64,000 nt of DNA, from the NCBI RefSeq assembly GCF_016107625.1, contig NZ_JABASV010000004.1, positions 248,001 to 312,000 of the forward strand. The letters are read 5' to 3'. Positions 19,287 to 27,969 of this stretch are shown here, piece after piece. Source of the DNA: Vreelandella alkaliphila. GTDB lineage: Bacteria; Pseudomonadota; Gammaproteobacteria; Pseudomonadales; Halomonadaceae. The notes under the pieces were generated by a model, which ran no database searches, was not told where the DNA came from, and saw only the letters and a program-made list of their open reading frames with translations. The position numbers and the translations under genes are program-made. Each line of letters opens with the position of its first letter. Position 1 is the stretch's first letter.

Positions 19287-20306
19287 ATGAAGCTCTCAAC
19301 ATCCGTGAAATGCGCTCTAGCGACGTCCATCGCCGCTTCCATCATGGCTAGCCAAGCGCTCTATGCCGATACCGTTCGTTTACGCATGCACACGTTTTAT
19401 GGCACCGAAGTGGATCAGATTGCAGCTGATTTGCGGGAACGGGTAAGTGAAGCGAGTGATGGCACTATCAACATTCAATTTTTCCGTGGCGGCGAGCTAG
19501 TCAGCAGCGACCAGTTTGTCGAAGCTGTTGCCCGTGGGAGCATTGATATCGGCCATGGTGTAGGTAGTTACTGGCCTGGCACGGTGGGTATCGGCACGAT
19601 CGAAGGGGGCCTACCTGGAGCATGGGTAAGCGCTGAAGAAGCACACGATATATTTGCCAACCAAGGTCTTGATGAGCTCATCGCAGAAGCTTACGAAGAG
19701 CAAGGCGTTAAGCTGATTGGCCGCGGCTTTGGTAGCGATTATGGTCTAGTCACCCGAGAGCCTGTTTCCAGCCTGGAAGATCTTTCCAGCATGCGCATCC
19801 GCGCAACCAGCTCCATTGCAACGGTGCTGGAAAAATTTGATATTCCAACAGCCTTTATTCCAGGTGAAGAACTCTACGTCGCGCTTTCGACTGGCGTTAT
19901 CGACGGTGCCATTTACGGTGGCCCTGTTGAGTACGAACAGCTACGAATTAATGAAGTGGCGGGCTACTACACCGATATCAACTTACTCAACCCAGGCTGG
20001 ACAGAAAACGCGTTCATCAACCCTCGCACCTGGGAACGGATGAGCGAAGAGCAGCAGCAAATTTTGGTAGATGAGCTGGCTCAGTACCTGGAAGACGTTC
20101 ACAACTGGCTGGAAGAAGGCAACCAACGCATCATCGATGAAGGTGAGCTGTTTGAATTCGCCACCCTGCCAGCAGAAGATTCAAAACGCTTAGCCGAAGC
20201 ATCTTTGCCGATTTGGGAAGAAGAGGCGGCACGCTCTGAGCGAAATGCCCAAGCCGTTGAAATCTTGATTAACAACGCCAAAGCGCAAGGAAGATTGAGT
20301 GAGTAA
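19287..20306 (+). CDS. TRAP transporter substrate-binding protein (DctP)
   Basis: Periplasmic binding protein of 339 residues for a tripartite ATP-independent transporter. It has a signal peptide (MKLSTSVKCALATSIAASIM..., cleavage near ALYA-DTV) and the DctP pattern MRIRATSS...GEELYVALSTGVIDGA, with the Arg that normally holds a substrate carboxylate. An upstream in-frame extension to 19242 is ignored because AAAGAGG lies 6 bases before ATG 19287. The substrate is unknown; neighbouring gab/csiR genes hint at a C4-C6 carboxylate. Confidence 0.88.
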   Translation: MKLSTSVKCALATSIAASIMASQALYADTVRLRMHTFYGTEVDQIAADLRERVSEASDGTINIQFFRGGELVSSDQFVEAVARGSIDIGHGVGSYWPGTVGIGTIEGGLPGAWVSAEEAHDIFANQGLDELIAEAYEEQGVKLIGRGFGSDYGLVTREPVSSLEDLSSMRIRATSSIATVLEKFDIPTAFIPGEELYVALSTGVIDGAIYGGPVEYEQLRINEVAGYYTDINLLNPGWTENAFINPRTWERMSEEQQQILVDELAQYLEDVHNWLEEGNQRIIDEGELFEFATLPAEDSKRLAEASLPIWEEEAARSERNAQAVEILINNAKAQGRLSE

Positions 20307-20841
20307 GATCAACCGATATCTACGCTTTCAGGATGGGCTTTCCGACTGGGTCGGACGAGTCACCGCTTGGCTGACGCTAGGTATTATCGGTGTACTGCTC
20401 TATGAAGTAGTCGCTCGCTATGTACTCAATGCCCCCACTGTGTGGGGGCACGAACTAGCGACGATGTTCTTCGGTGCGCTGAGTATCCTGGCTGGCAGCT
20501 ATACCTTACGCCACCAAAGCCACGTGCGCAGTGATGTCATCTATCGCCTGCTGCCCTTCCGCATGCAGGCGTTGTGTGACGTGATTGTGTTCTCACTGGG
20601 TATCTTGGTGCTGAGCGTATTTTTCACCATGGCCGTGGAATTTGCCCACCGCTCCTGGCTAATTGGTGAGTATTCCAACCGAAGCATTTGGCGTCCAGCG
20701 CTTTGGCCGATAAAAGCGACCATTCCAATTGCCGTTGGATTGCTAATTCTGCAGAGCGTAGCAGAGCTAGTGAGGGCCATCGTGCGTTTACTTGGCATTC
20801 CCTATGATGATCCGCGAGACGACATTAGCGACGCTGACTAA
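20299..20841 (+). CDS. TRAP transporter small membrane subunit (DctQ)
   Basis: A 180-residue protein with four hydrophobic segments, the size and pattern of DctQ (family marker ARYVLNAPTVWGHEL near residue 35). It pairs with the large DctM permease in the inner membrane. The GTG start overlaps the dctP stop by 8 bases, indicating translational coupling. Confidence 0.85.
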   Translation: MSKINRYLRFQDGLSDWVGRVTAWLTLGIIGVLLYEVVARYVLNAPTVWGHELATMFFGALSILAGSYTLRHQSHVRSDVIYRLLPFRMQALCDVIVFSLGILVLSVFFTMAVEFAHRSWLIGEYSNRSIWRPALWPIKATIPIAVGLLILQSVAELVRAIVRLLGIPYDDPRDDISDAD

Positions 20842-20851
20842 ATACAGCCCG

Positions 20852-20869
20852 ACTCTGTTTAAACAGAGT
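20852..20869. repeat. Perfect 18-bp palindrome between dctQ and dctM
   Basis: ACTCTGTTTAAACAGAGT is a perfect palindrome in the 128-base gap separating dctQ from dctM. This gap is unusual in a TRAP operon, where the genes are commonly coupled. The site could fold as a 6-bp stem with a TTTAAA loop, or bind a dimeric regulator. Confidence 0.6.
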
Positions 20870-20969
20870 GCTGCTTAACCCTCGCTCTATTTCAACGTGG
20901 TTTTACCGTGAAAAATAAGAGACACACCCCGGCACGTCCTTGTGGATATGCCATGCAAAGGGTATCCCT

Positions 20970-22289
20970 ATGTTAAATTTAGACCCCATGATAATTACGG
21001 CGATCATGTTTCTCTCCATGATCGTCCTAATGGCAATAGGCGCTCCGCTAGCGTGGGCGTTGATGATATCGGGCATGGGAAGTGCCTACATGATGTTTGG
21101 CCCTGGTGGCTTGGACTTCTTGCTATCGTCGGCATACAGCACCATGGATAACTTTCTCCTGGTGGCCCTCCCGCTCTTCATCTTTATGGGATTGGTACTG
21201 GAACGTTCCGGTATTACCGATGATCTTTTCGAGATGATGCATAAGCTGATGGGCAGCCTTCCTGGCGGGCTTGGAATTGGCACCATTTTGATCTGCGCCC
21301 TTATCGCTGCCATGGCGGGAGTCTCAGGGGCAGCTACCGTCAGCCTAGGGATCATTGCATTACCGGCAATGCTCAAGCGGGGCTATCACAAGCGGCTAGT
21401 CACCGGCACTATCATGGCTGGTGGGGCATTAGGTTTTCTCATCCCACCTAGCATCTTAATGATTGTTTATGCGTTTCTGGCCCGTGAATCGGTAGGAAAG
21501 CTATTTGCTGCTGGCTTAGTGCCTGGCCTAATGCTTGCCGGTATTTATATGGCCTATATATTGATACGCTGCCGTATAAACCCTTCTCTAGGTCCCGCTG
21601 CGCCAGTAGAAGAACGCTTTAGTGCCAAAGAAAAGCTGATGTCTTTGCGCCACGTTATTGCCCCTGGCCTTTTGGTCACTGCCGTATTGGGCTGCATTAT
21701 CGGAGGGGTGACCTCGCCTTCCGAAGCCTCTGCAGTCGGGGCTGGCGGTGCCATGCTTATTGCAGCGCTGAGAGGTCGGCTTAACTGGAGCCTGCTGCGC
21801 TACGCGATGCTCAGCACGGCCAAAATAACCGGTATGTTGCTCTGGATTGCCATTGCCGCGGTATTCTTTAGCCGTATCTATATGGGCTTAGGCGCCGGTA
21901 TGATCGTCAGTGATTTTATTAATGACTTCTCGCTGTCGCCCTATACCGTCATCATCATCATGCTGATTAGCTTTTTTGCACTGGGCATGTTTCTCGATGA
22001 CTTTGCGATCCTGTTCATCACGATTCCGCTTTATGTGCCAATCGTACGTGACTTAGGGTTCGATACTACCTGGTTTGCGGTGCTGTTTATTATAAGTATG
22101 CAGTCCGCTTATCTGACACCACCCTTCGGGTATAACCTGTTCTATATGCGATCAGTCGCACCAAAGTCCATTACTATCGTCGATATCTATCGCTCAGCAC
22201 TGCCGTATGTTGCTCTACAAATAGTGGGTTTAGCACTTATCGTACTATTCCCAAGTATTGCGCTGTGGTTGCCCAACCTACTGTTCTAA
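20970..22289 (+). CDS. TRAP transporter large permease subunit (DctM)
   Basis: A 439-residue membrane protein with about 12 hydrophobic segments of the DctM type (GAPLAWALMISG, PPSILMIVYAF, ESVGKLFAAGLVPGL, LTPPFGYNLFYM motifs). It forms the Na+-driven transport channel. The frame opens at 20940, but AAAGGG lies 8 bases before ATG 20970. It is followed by a clear terminator. Confidence 0.88.
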   Translation: MLNLDPMIITAIMFLSMIVLMAIGAPLAWALMISGMGSAYMMFGPGGLDFLLSSAYSTMDNFLLVALPLFIFMGLVLERSGITDDLFEMMHKLMGSLPGGLGIGTILICALIAAMAGVSGAATVSLGIIALPAMLKRGYHKRLVTGTIMAGGALGFLIPPSILMIVYAFLARESVGKLFAAGLVPGLMLAGIYMAYILIRCRINPSLGPAAPVEERFSAKEKLMSLRHVIAPGLLVTAVLGCIIGGVTSPSEASAVGAGGAMLIAALRGRLNWSLLRYAMLSTAKITGMLLWIAIAAVFFSRIYMGLGAGMIVSDFINDFSLSPYTVIIIMLISFFALGMFLDDFAILFITIPLYVPIVRDLGFDTTWFAVLFIISMQSAYLTPPFGYNLFYMRSVAPKSITIVDIYRSALPYVALQIVGLALIVLFPSIALWLPNLLF

Positions 22290-22329
22290 ACAAGCGTATC
22301 AAACGACTATCAACAGAAACCAAACTAAA

Positions 22330-22352
22330 AAGGCCCTAATGATTAGGGCCTT
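22330..22352 (+). terminator. Rho-independent terminator of the TRAP operon
   Basis: AAGGCCCTAAT, G, ATTAGGGCCTT, then GTCTTTTATTC. The GC-rich stem followed by T-rich sequence lies 40 bases after the dctM stop. Flanking A residues on the other side allow it to serve convergent csiR as well. Confidence 0.85.
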
Positions 22353-22391
22353 GTCTTTTATTCTTTCTCCGATTCATTCTTTTACCTTGCC

Positions 22392-23102
22392 TTACGCCAC
22401 ACTTTGTTGGCGCATCACCTGTGCAATAATCGGCACAGGAGACATCAAGTGTTCGTGCATCAATGCCACTGCTTCATCCTTCCGGCGCTCAAGGGTGGCG
22501 TCTACTAAAGCGGCATGCTCTTGGCGCTTTACTTCAAGGGCTTGAGCAGAAAACACAGTTTCCTTAAGCCACAAAAAGCGGTAGCGCTGAACTTTATCAA
22601 ACAGCCCAGCGCGCACTTTCATCAAATGCGGAGAGTTACAACCAACGACCATCGCGGTGTGAAAATCACTATGTCGTCTATCCCAAATATCTAACAGCCC
22701 TTCTGCCGAGCTCATTTCCGTCAGCTTTGCTAATTGATAAGACTTTGCCAAGATATTAGCTTCCCAGGCATCATCGCCACGCTCTATCGCAAGCCCCAAC
22801 ATCATCGCTTCAACCTGCGCCCGGGCATCGTATATATCGTTAAGCTCAGCGAGCGACATGGGTGCCACACGATAGCCACGCTGGCTAATAGCCACCACTA
22901 GATGCTCAGCAACAAGCTGGGAAAGTGCTTCTCGCAGAGGACCAATACCCAGGTCATAGCGCGCTTTAAGCACACTCATGCGCAATTTTTCGTCAGGCTG
23001 AAAAATGCCTTTAATAATATCTATCTTAAGTAGCTTGTAAGCACGAATACCCAAGTTTTCCTTGGCATCCGCCTTTTCGTCTGGGAAGAAAGATGAATTC
23101 AT
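22392..23102 (-). CDS. csiR: GntR/FCD-family regulator CsiR (GlaR)-like
   Basis: A 236-residue FadR-subfamily repressor: N-terminal winged helix (IDIIKGIFQPDEKLRMS, GIGPLREALSQLVAE) and C-terminal FCD ligand domain (DARAQVEAMM, RRHSDFHTAM, HEHLMSPVPII). These segments closely follow E. coli CsiR/GlaR as I recall it, the glutarate-responsive repressor of glaH-lhgO-gabDTP. The ATG at 23102 gives the family length; the longer frame to 23231 runs through the upstream terminator and is unlikely. It is on the same strand as gabD-gabT but separated from them by a terminator. Confidence 0.85.
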   Translation of the reverse strand: MNSSFFPDEKADAKENLGIRAYKLLKIDIIKGIFQPDEKLRMSVLKARYDLGIGPLREALSQLVAEHLVVAISQRGYRVAPMSLAELNDIYDARAQVEAMMLGLAIERGDDAWEANILAKSYQLAKLTEMSSAEGLLDIWDRRHSDFHTAMVVGCNSPHLMKVRAGLFDKVQRYRFLWLKETVFSAQALEVKRQEHAALVDATLERRKDEAVALMHEHLMSPVPIIAQVMRQQSVA

Positions 23103-23209
23103 GAGTATGCATTTTGCAAAGTGGGTCAAAATAATAGCACACCTTGTAACAGCTGTTTGAACGTGTTCTGCCCTGGCACTCAATAACAACGGCAACAAGC
23201 AATAAAAAA

Positions 23210-23236
23210 AGCCGATGCAGACTAGCTGCATCGGCT
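23210..23236 (-). terminator. Rho-independent terminator of gabDT
   Basis: On the minus strand AGCCGATGCAG, loop CTAGT, CTGCATCGGCT, then TTTTTTTATTG. An 11-bp perfect stem with a seven-T tract. It lies about 90 bases after the gabT stop and separates gabDT from csiR. Confidence 0.93.
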
Positions 23237-23325
23237 CCTATCAACACTCTCTATATCAATACTCTTATCAGCGCTCTCTACAAACGCTTCTATTGGCGCT
23301 TAACTAACCAATGAGACGCTAGATA

Positions 23326-24603
23326 TTACGCTGTAAGCTCTTCGAGCAATTCTTCAACAATCGTCAAACCTTCTTCAAGGATGCTGTCTTCAATAGTGAC
23401 CGGCATCAAGAAGCGGATCGTATTGCCGTAAAGCCCACACGACAGCAGGATAAGCCCTTTCTCCCGGGCACGTTTGCACATGGCCGCTGCGAGTTCTGGG
23501 TCGGGCGTTTGATCAGCTGCAACGATATCCAATGCCGCCATCGAACCTAAGTGACGCACGTTTTCGACACAGGCAAAGCGTTGCTGCCACTGGGTAAAGC
23601 GCTGCCCCAGCACTTCTCCTAAGGCTTGGCTCTTCTCAAGAATTTTTTCTTCTTCGAATACTTCAAGCACCGCTAAAACGGCAGCACAAGAAACCGGACT
23701 GCCTGAGTAGGTGCCACCCAGCGAGTTAGGGCCACACGCATCCATATGCTCAGCCGTTCCCACGACGGCTGAAATCGGCATGCCACCAGCCATGCTCTTG
23801 GCCATGGTCATAAGGTCAGGCTCAACACCACTGTGCTCAATGGCAAACAACTTGCCGGTACGACCAAAGCCAGACTGAACTTCATCGACGATCATCAGCA
23901 TGCCGTGCTCGTCGCAAATTTCACGCACCGCTTTAAGGAAACTGGCCGGGGCAGGATAGAACCCGCCTTCACCCAACACAGGCTCGATCACGATAGCCGC
24001 GGTATCTCTTGGGTTGGCATCGGTCTTCAGCGTCATTTTAAGACCGCGGATGGCGTCTTCTTCGCTTACCCCGTGGAACGGAACGGGGTAAGGCGCACGG
24101 AAAACATTCCCAGGCATGCTGCCGAAATCAGCCGAGTAAGGCACCACTTTGCCGTTCATTGCCATGGTCATAAAGGTACGGCCATGGTAGCCGCCATCGA
24201 AGCAGATCACGTTATTCTTGCCGGTGGCGGCACGCGCAATCTTAACGGCATTCTCTAGCGCTTCAGCCCCGGAGTTAACCAGCATGACTTTGCCATGGCC
24301 GCGCACAGGCGTGAGCTGACTGAGTTTTTCAGCGACTTTCACGTAGCCTTCGTAAGGAATAACAGTCTGGCAAGTGTGCATCACCCGGCCCAACTGCTCC
24401 CTAACCGCTTCGACGACTTTGGGATGGCAATGGCCGATATTAAGCACGCCAATACCACCCGCGAAATCAATAATACGGTTACCATCCGCATCCCAGATAA
24501 TCGCGTTTTCAGCACGGTCCGCAAATTGCGTTGCAGGGCTGGCGGCACCATTAGCGACATATTTCTGTTTAAGCTCATTCAGCTGTGCATTGCTCATCTT
24601 CAT
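23326..24603 (-). CDS. gabT: 4-aminobutyrate (or 5-aminovalerate) aminotransferase
   Basis: Class III PLP aminotransferase, 425 residues. It moves the amino group of GABA to 2-oxoglutarate, giving succinate semialdehyde; the homologous DavT reaction with 5-aminovalerate gives glutarate semialdehyde. The PLP lysine is Lys269 in MTMAKSMAGG; the cofactor-binding EVQSGFGRTG (241-250) is present. GAGG lies 10 bases before ATG 24603. It follows gabD closely. A CsiR-type regulator next door makes the lysine/5-aminovalerate/glutarate role as likely as GABA use. Confidence 0.92.
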   Translation of the reverse strand: MKMSNAQLNELKQKYVANGAASPATQFADRAENAIIWDADGNRIIDFAGGIGVLNIGHCHPKVVEAVREQLGRVMHTCQTVIPYEGYVKVAEKLSQLTPVRGHGKVMLVNSGAEALENAVKIARAATGKNNVICFDGGYHGRTFMTMAMNGKVVPYSADFGSMPGNVFRAPYPVPFHGVSEEDAIRGLKMTLKTDANPRDTAAIVIEPVLGEGGFYPAPASFLKAVREICDEHGMLMIVDEVQSGFGRTGKLFAIEHSGVEPDLMTMAKSMAGGMPISAVVGTAEHMDACGPNSLGGTYSGSPVSCAAVLAVLEVFEEEKILEKSQALGEVLGQRFTQWQQRFACVENVRHLGSMAALDIVAADQTPDPELAAAMCKRAREKGLILLSCGLYGNTIRFLMPVTIEDSILEEGLTIVEELLEELTA

Positions 24604-24637
24604 TTACTGCATTCCTCAGTTAATTAGTGAAAATCGC

Positions 24638-26083
24638 TTATAGGCCGCCAACACAGACGTATTTCAACTCAGTAAACTCATCAAGCCCATGACGTGAGCC
24701 TTCACGGCCCAGCCCAGACTCTTTCACCCCACCAAAGGGCGCTAGCTCGGTAGACAGAATGCCCTCGTTAACCGCAACCATTCCGTACTCCAGCCCTTCC
24801 ATGACGTGCCAAATTCTGCGGTAGTCACGGGCATAGAAGTAAGCTGCCAACCCGAACTCAGTCGCATTCGCCATGGCAATGGCTTCTTCGTCGGTCTCGA
24901 AACGGAACACAGGCGCCAAGGGACCAAACGTCTCTTCACGGGCAACCCGCATGCTGTCGGTCACATCAGCAATAATCGTCGGTTCGAAGAAAGTGCCGCC
25001 CAACGTGTGCGGCTTGCCGCCACAGACCAAACGCCCACCCTTTTCCAACGCATCGCCAATGTGGGACTCGACCTTTTCGACCGCAGCCTGATTGATCAAC
25101 GGGCCTTGCATAACGCCATCATCCAGCCCATTGCCTACGTTCAGTTCAGCCACCCGCTTGGCAAACTTCTCAACAAATGCCTCGTAAACGCCGCTTTGCA
25201 CCAAGAAACGGTTGGTACACACACAGGTCTGGCCAGAGTTGCGATACTTGGAGGCAACAGCCCCTTCAACGGCGGCGTCTAGGTCGGCGTCATCAAACAC
25301 GATGAAAGGGGCGTTACCGCCTAACTCCAACGATACTTTTTTGACCGTACCGGCACACTGAGCGAGCAACTTTTTACCCACCGGTGTGGAGCCTGTGAAA
25401 GAGAACTTACGCACGCGCGGATCGGTGGTTAACACCTCGCCAATGGGTGCAGGCTGGCTAGCCGTGACCACATTGATCACCCCAGCAGGCAGGCCAGCAA
25501 GCTCAGCCAAGCGCGCCACCGCCAACGCCGTGAGTGGCGTTGCTTCTGCAGGTTTAATAACCACCGTACAGCCTGCCGCTAAAGCGGGGGCACACTTACG
25601 GGTGATCATTGCCAACGGGAAGTTCCAGGGCGTAACGGCGGCCACAACGCCAATGGGTTCGCGAAACACCAGAATGCGCTTATCAACACCATGGCCCGGC
25701 AAGGTTTCACCGGCCATGCGCTTGGACTCTTCGGCATAAAACTCGACAAATGACGCGCCATACGCCACTTCACCACGGGATTCTGCCAGTGGTTTGCCCT
25801 GCTCCAACGTCATTAGCCGAGCCAGGTCTTCCTGGTGCGCCATGATGGCGTCGAACCAGGCGCGCAACAGCGTTGCACGCTCTTTCGCAGTACGCTTTTT
25901 CCAGCCATGCCCTGCTGCCTCTGCTGCGGCAACTGCTGCCAGTGCACCATCAGCATCCAGGTCAGGGACTTCTGCTAATAGCTCACCATTTGCCGGATTA
26001 GTGACCGCAAAGCGCTTGTCAGCACCGCACCACTCTCCGCCAATAAATGCGTCAGGTATCAAAATATCGGGTAACTCACTCAT
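24638..26083 (-). CDS. gabD: Succinate- (or glutarate-) semialdehyde dehydrogenase, NADP+
   Basis: Aldehyde dehydrogenase of 481 residues, the usual GabD length. Catalytic Glu254 in LELGGNAPF and catalytic Cys287 in NSGQTCVC are present, along with FTGSTPVGK of the cofactor site. The vicinal Cys in TCVC is typical of redox-regulated GabD. AAGGAAAACAAG precedes the ATG. First gene of the gabD-gabT transcript; oxidises the semialdehyde product of GabT to succinate (or glutarate). Confidence 0.92.
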   Translation of the reverse strand: MSELPDILIPDAFIGGEWCGADKRFAVTNPANGELLAEVPDLDADGALAAVAAAEAAGHGWKKRTAKERATLLRAWFDAIMAHQEDLARLMTLEQGKPLAESRGEVAYGASFVEFYAEESKRMAGETLPGHGVDKRILVFREPIGVVAAVTPWNFPLAMITRKCAPALAAGCTVVIKPAEATPLTALAVARLAELAGLPAGVINVVTASQPAPIGEVLTTDPRVRKFSFTGSTPVGKKLLAQCAGTVKKVSLELGGNAPFIVFDDADLDAAVEGAVASKYRNSGQTCVCTNRFLVQSGVYEAFVEKFAKRVAELNVGNGLDDGVMQGPLINQAAVEKVESHIGDALEKGGRLVCGGKPHTLGGTFFEPTIIADVTDSMRVAREETFGPLAPVFRFETDEEAIAMANATEFGLAAYFYARDYRRIWHVMEGLEYGMVAVNEGILSTELAPFGGVKESGLGREGSRHGLDEFTELKYVCVGGL

Positions 26084-26105
26084 CTTGTTTTCCTTTTTGC
26101 CATGA

Positions 26106-26484
26106 CATTAGAGCGTGCTCTCAAACGCTGGCCGCGCCTCCCACGAACTCGCTACAACGCCATTGCCTGTACTTCCGAAAGCACTAGCGAGCCAGCTTCT
26201 TCATTTTCAGATAGGCAGCATCAACCGTAATGACTAACAAAAATATCTACATTTATAAAAAACGTCAAAATATATTTTTAGCATATACAATAAAACATGT
26301 ACTGAGGTATTTGTACTGAGCTATTGGATGACATCGAAAATGATGACTAGGCTGCGGGTAGGATTGGTACAAAAAGCGATCAAGACGTGTGCCTCAGCAT
26401 TTCCGACCCGCAAGCAAGCCTTTATCGGGTATCGCTTTCGGATAAAATCAATCTGAAAAAGAGGCCGCCCCTACATCGGCGAAA
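26106..26484. other. Divergent control region of gabDT and the CAP-domain gene
   Basis: About 380 bases with no coding sequence seen. It is AT-rich around 26225-26330 and holds a 14-bp tandem repeat (26298-26325) that may be a regulator site. Confidence 0.6.
26298..26325. promoter_or_regulatory. Tandem 14-bp direct repeat upstream of gabD
   Basis: TGTACTGAGGTATT followed immediately by TGTACTGAGCTATT. E. coli CsiR is reported to bind sites beginning ATGT/TTGT-N5; both copies here begin with ATGT or TTGT followed by five bases ACTGA. A CsiR operator is therefore plausible but unproven. Confidence 0.4.
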
Positions 26485-27063
26485 ATGAACAACGTAACGG
26501 CTAACTCCAACTTAAAGCGCCCTACCCACTGGGCACTATTCAGCGCGATAGCACTGATGTTGATAGGCAGCGGCACGCAGGCCGTTGGTGATTCACACGG
26601 CGACAGTCCTTATAGCGACAGCACCAACAGCGCGTGTGGCCTGACGGAGCAGAAACAGGAAATGCTAAGACTGGTAAACGAGGCACGAAACAACGCTCGT
26701 CAATGTGGCGATCAAGCATTTCCAGCAGCCAGCCCACTAACATGGAGCTGCCAACTGGAGGCCGCTGCCGAAATGCACGCCAGCGATATGGCCAACAACG
26801 ACTACGTTAGCCATACCGATGCTAACGGCGCAGGAATTGAGCAACGCGCCAATCAACATGGCTACACGTGGCAAGCCTTGGGAGAAAATATTGCTGCTGG
26901 GCACGCATCTGCCGCCGCCGTGATAAACGGCTGGCTAGAGAGCCCCGGCCATTGCCGCAATATGATGAATGGCACCTTCACCGAAATGGGCATGGCCAAG
27001 GCCAGCAATGCTGATTCGCGCTATACCACCTTCTGGACACAGATGCTGGGGAAGCCCCGCTAA
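26485..27063 (+). CDS. Secreted CAP-domain (SCP/PR1-like) protein
   Basis: A 192-residue protein with an N-terminal hydrophobic segment (ALFSAIALMLIGSG) consistent with export. The CAP core is clear: LRLVNEARNNARQCG, LTWSCQLEAAAEMHASDMA, HTDANG, ALGENIAAG and SPGHCRNMMNGTFTEMGMA, with the His and Glu residues of the putative active cleft. Bacterial CAP proteins are extracytoplasmic; enzymatic activity is unknown. The Shine-Dalgarno is weak. It converges with creA with only 7 bases between the stops. Confidence 0.85.
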   Translation: MNNVTANSNLKRPTHWALFSAIALMLIGSGTQAVGDSHGDSPYSDSTNSACGLTEQKQEMLRLVNEARNNARQCGDQAFPAASPLTWSCQLEAAAEMHASDMANNDYVSHTDANGAGIEQRANQHGYTWQALGENIAAGHASAAAVINGWLESPGHCRNMMNGTFTEMGMAKASNADSRYTTFWTQMLGKPR

Positions 27064-27070
27064 GCCCTTC

Positions 27071-27550
27071 TTAAAACCCACCGTAATGGACCGCCGAAAT
27101 CGCATTCTTTGGTGAACCATCTACCAGCTTGGTGCTGTAAGTTAAGTACACAAAGGTTTCGGTTTCAGCATCGTGCATGCGCACCACGCGCATATTTTTA
27201 AACAACGCAGAGCGGCGCTGGTTAAAAACGACCTCTTGCTCGTCTACCTCGTCAGGGTCGAAGACGATTTCTCCCGTTTGCCGACAAGCCACGCTCGCCT
27301 CGCTAGCTTCCTCAGCAAGCCCTACCGCACCTGAAATCCCGCCCACCTGAGAGTAGGAAAGATAGCAGGAAATCCCCTGTACTTTTGGGTCGTCAAAGCG
27401 CTCCACTTCAATCGTACTGTTCGGGCCGATCAACCTAAACTCCGTTCGCACGCTGCCAATATGGGCATCCTGCGCCAAAAGCGAAGTAGGCAGCAGCAAC
27501 GAAGACATCATCACAAGCGACGTAATAACAACCGGTGTAGAAAAACGCAT
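27071..27550 (-). CDS. creA: CreA family periplasmic protein
   Basis: A 159-residue protein with a signal peptide (to LLAQ-DAHIG) and the CreA pattern: RLIGPNSTIEVERFDDPKVQGISCYLS, GLAEEASEASVACRQTG, VVFNQRRSALFKNM, FVYLTYSTKLVDGSPKNAISAV read in short pieces. CreA is widespread in proteobacteria and its function is not known. The gene appears monocistronic. Confidence 0.9.
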   Translation of the reverse strand: MRFSTPVVITSLVMMSSLLLPTSLLAQDAHIGSVRTEFRLIGPNSTIEVERFDDPKVQGISCYLSYSQVGGISGAVGLAEEASEASVACRQTGEIVFDPDEVDEQEVVFNQRRSALFKNMRVVRMHDAETETFVYLTYSTKLVDGSPKNAISAVHYGGF

Positions 27551-27711
27551 AGAAATGTCCTTAGCAGGTGCAGCAGAAACGGCAAGCCAAGAGCATACCT
27601 GATACCGGTAGAGCCGGGGCAGTCAAGAAAGGCTGAATGTCGAAATGGACAGAGGTGGCAAAGGGACAGGTAACGCTAGTTAGTTAAAATGGAGCTTTAC
27701 TCCCATAATGA

Positions 27712-27969
27712 GAGCAGGGCTATGACGACGCCAAAACCCCTTTAACCGAGTGGTACAACATGATGCTCAAAGCATCCTGGGAAACGCCACAACAGTTGAA
27801 GGCCGACATTGGAACCGCCAGCATCCTTAAAGGCGGCAGGGTTGTTTTCAATATCGGTGGTAACAAATACCGAGTCATACTCTCCATTCGGTATGAGCAG
27901 CAAATTGCTTGGGTTCGTTTCGTTGGCACCCACGTCCAGTACGATAAAGTCGATGCGGAGACAATATAA
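27712..27969 (+). pseudogene. higB: Truncated HigB-type toxin (mRNA interferase remnant)
   Basis: From about 27712 the frame reads EQGYDDAKTPLTEWYN and on to VGTHVQYDKVDAETI, the body and C-terminus of a HigB-family toxin. Just before EQG, where the family has ...REFW, the same frame contains TAA and TGA (27706-27711), and no HigB N-terminus follows upstream. The first ATG inside is at 27760, which would give 69 residues against about 95-105 normally. Its stop overlaps the higA start (TAATG at 27967-27971). Probably an inactivated toxin; a short product from 27760 remains possible. Confidence 0.7.

Noticed and set aside
22392..23231. Longer CsiR frame starting at 23231
   Set aside because: It would run through the gabT terminator hairpin; the family starts near the ATG at 23102.
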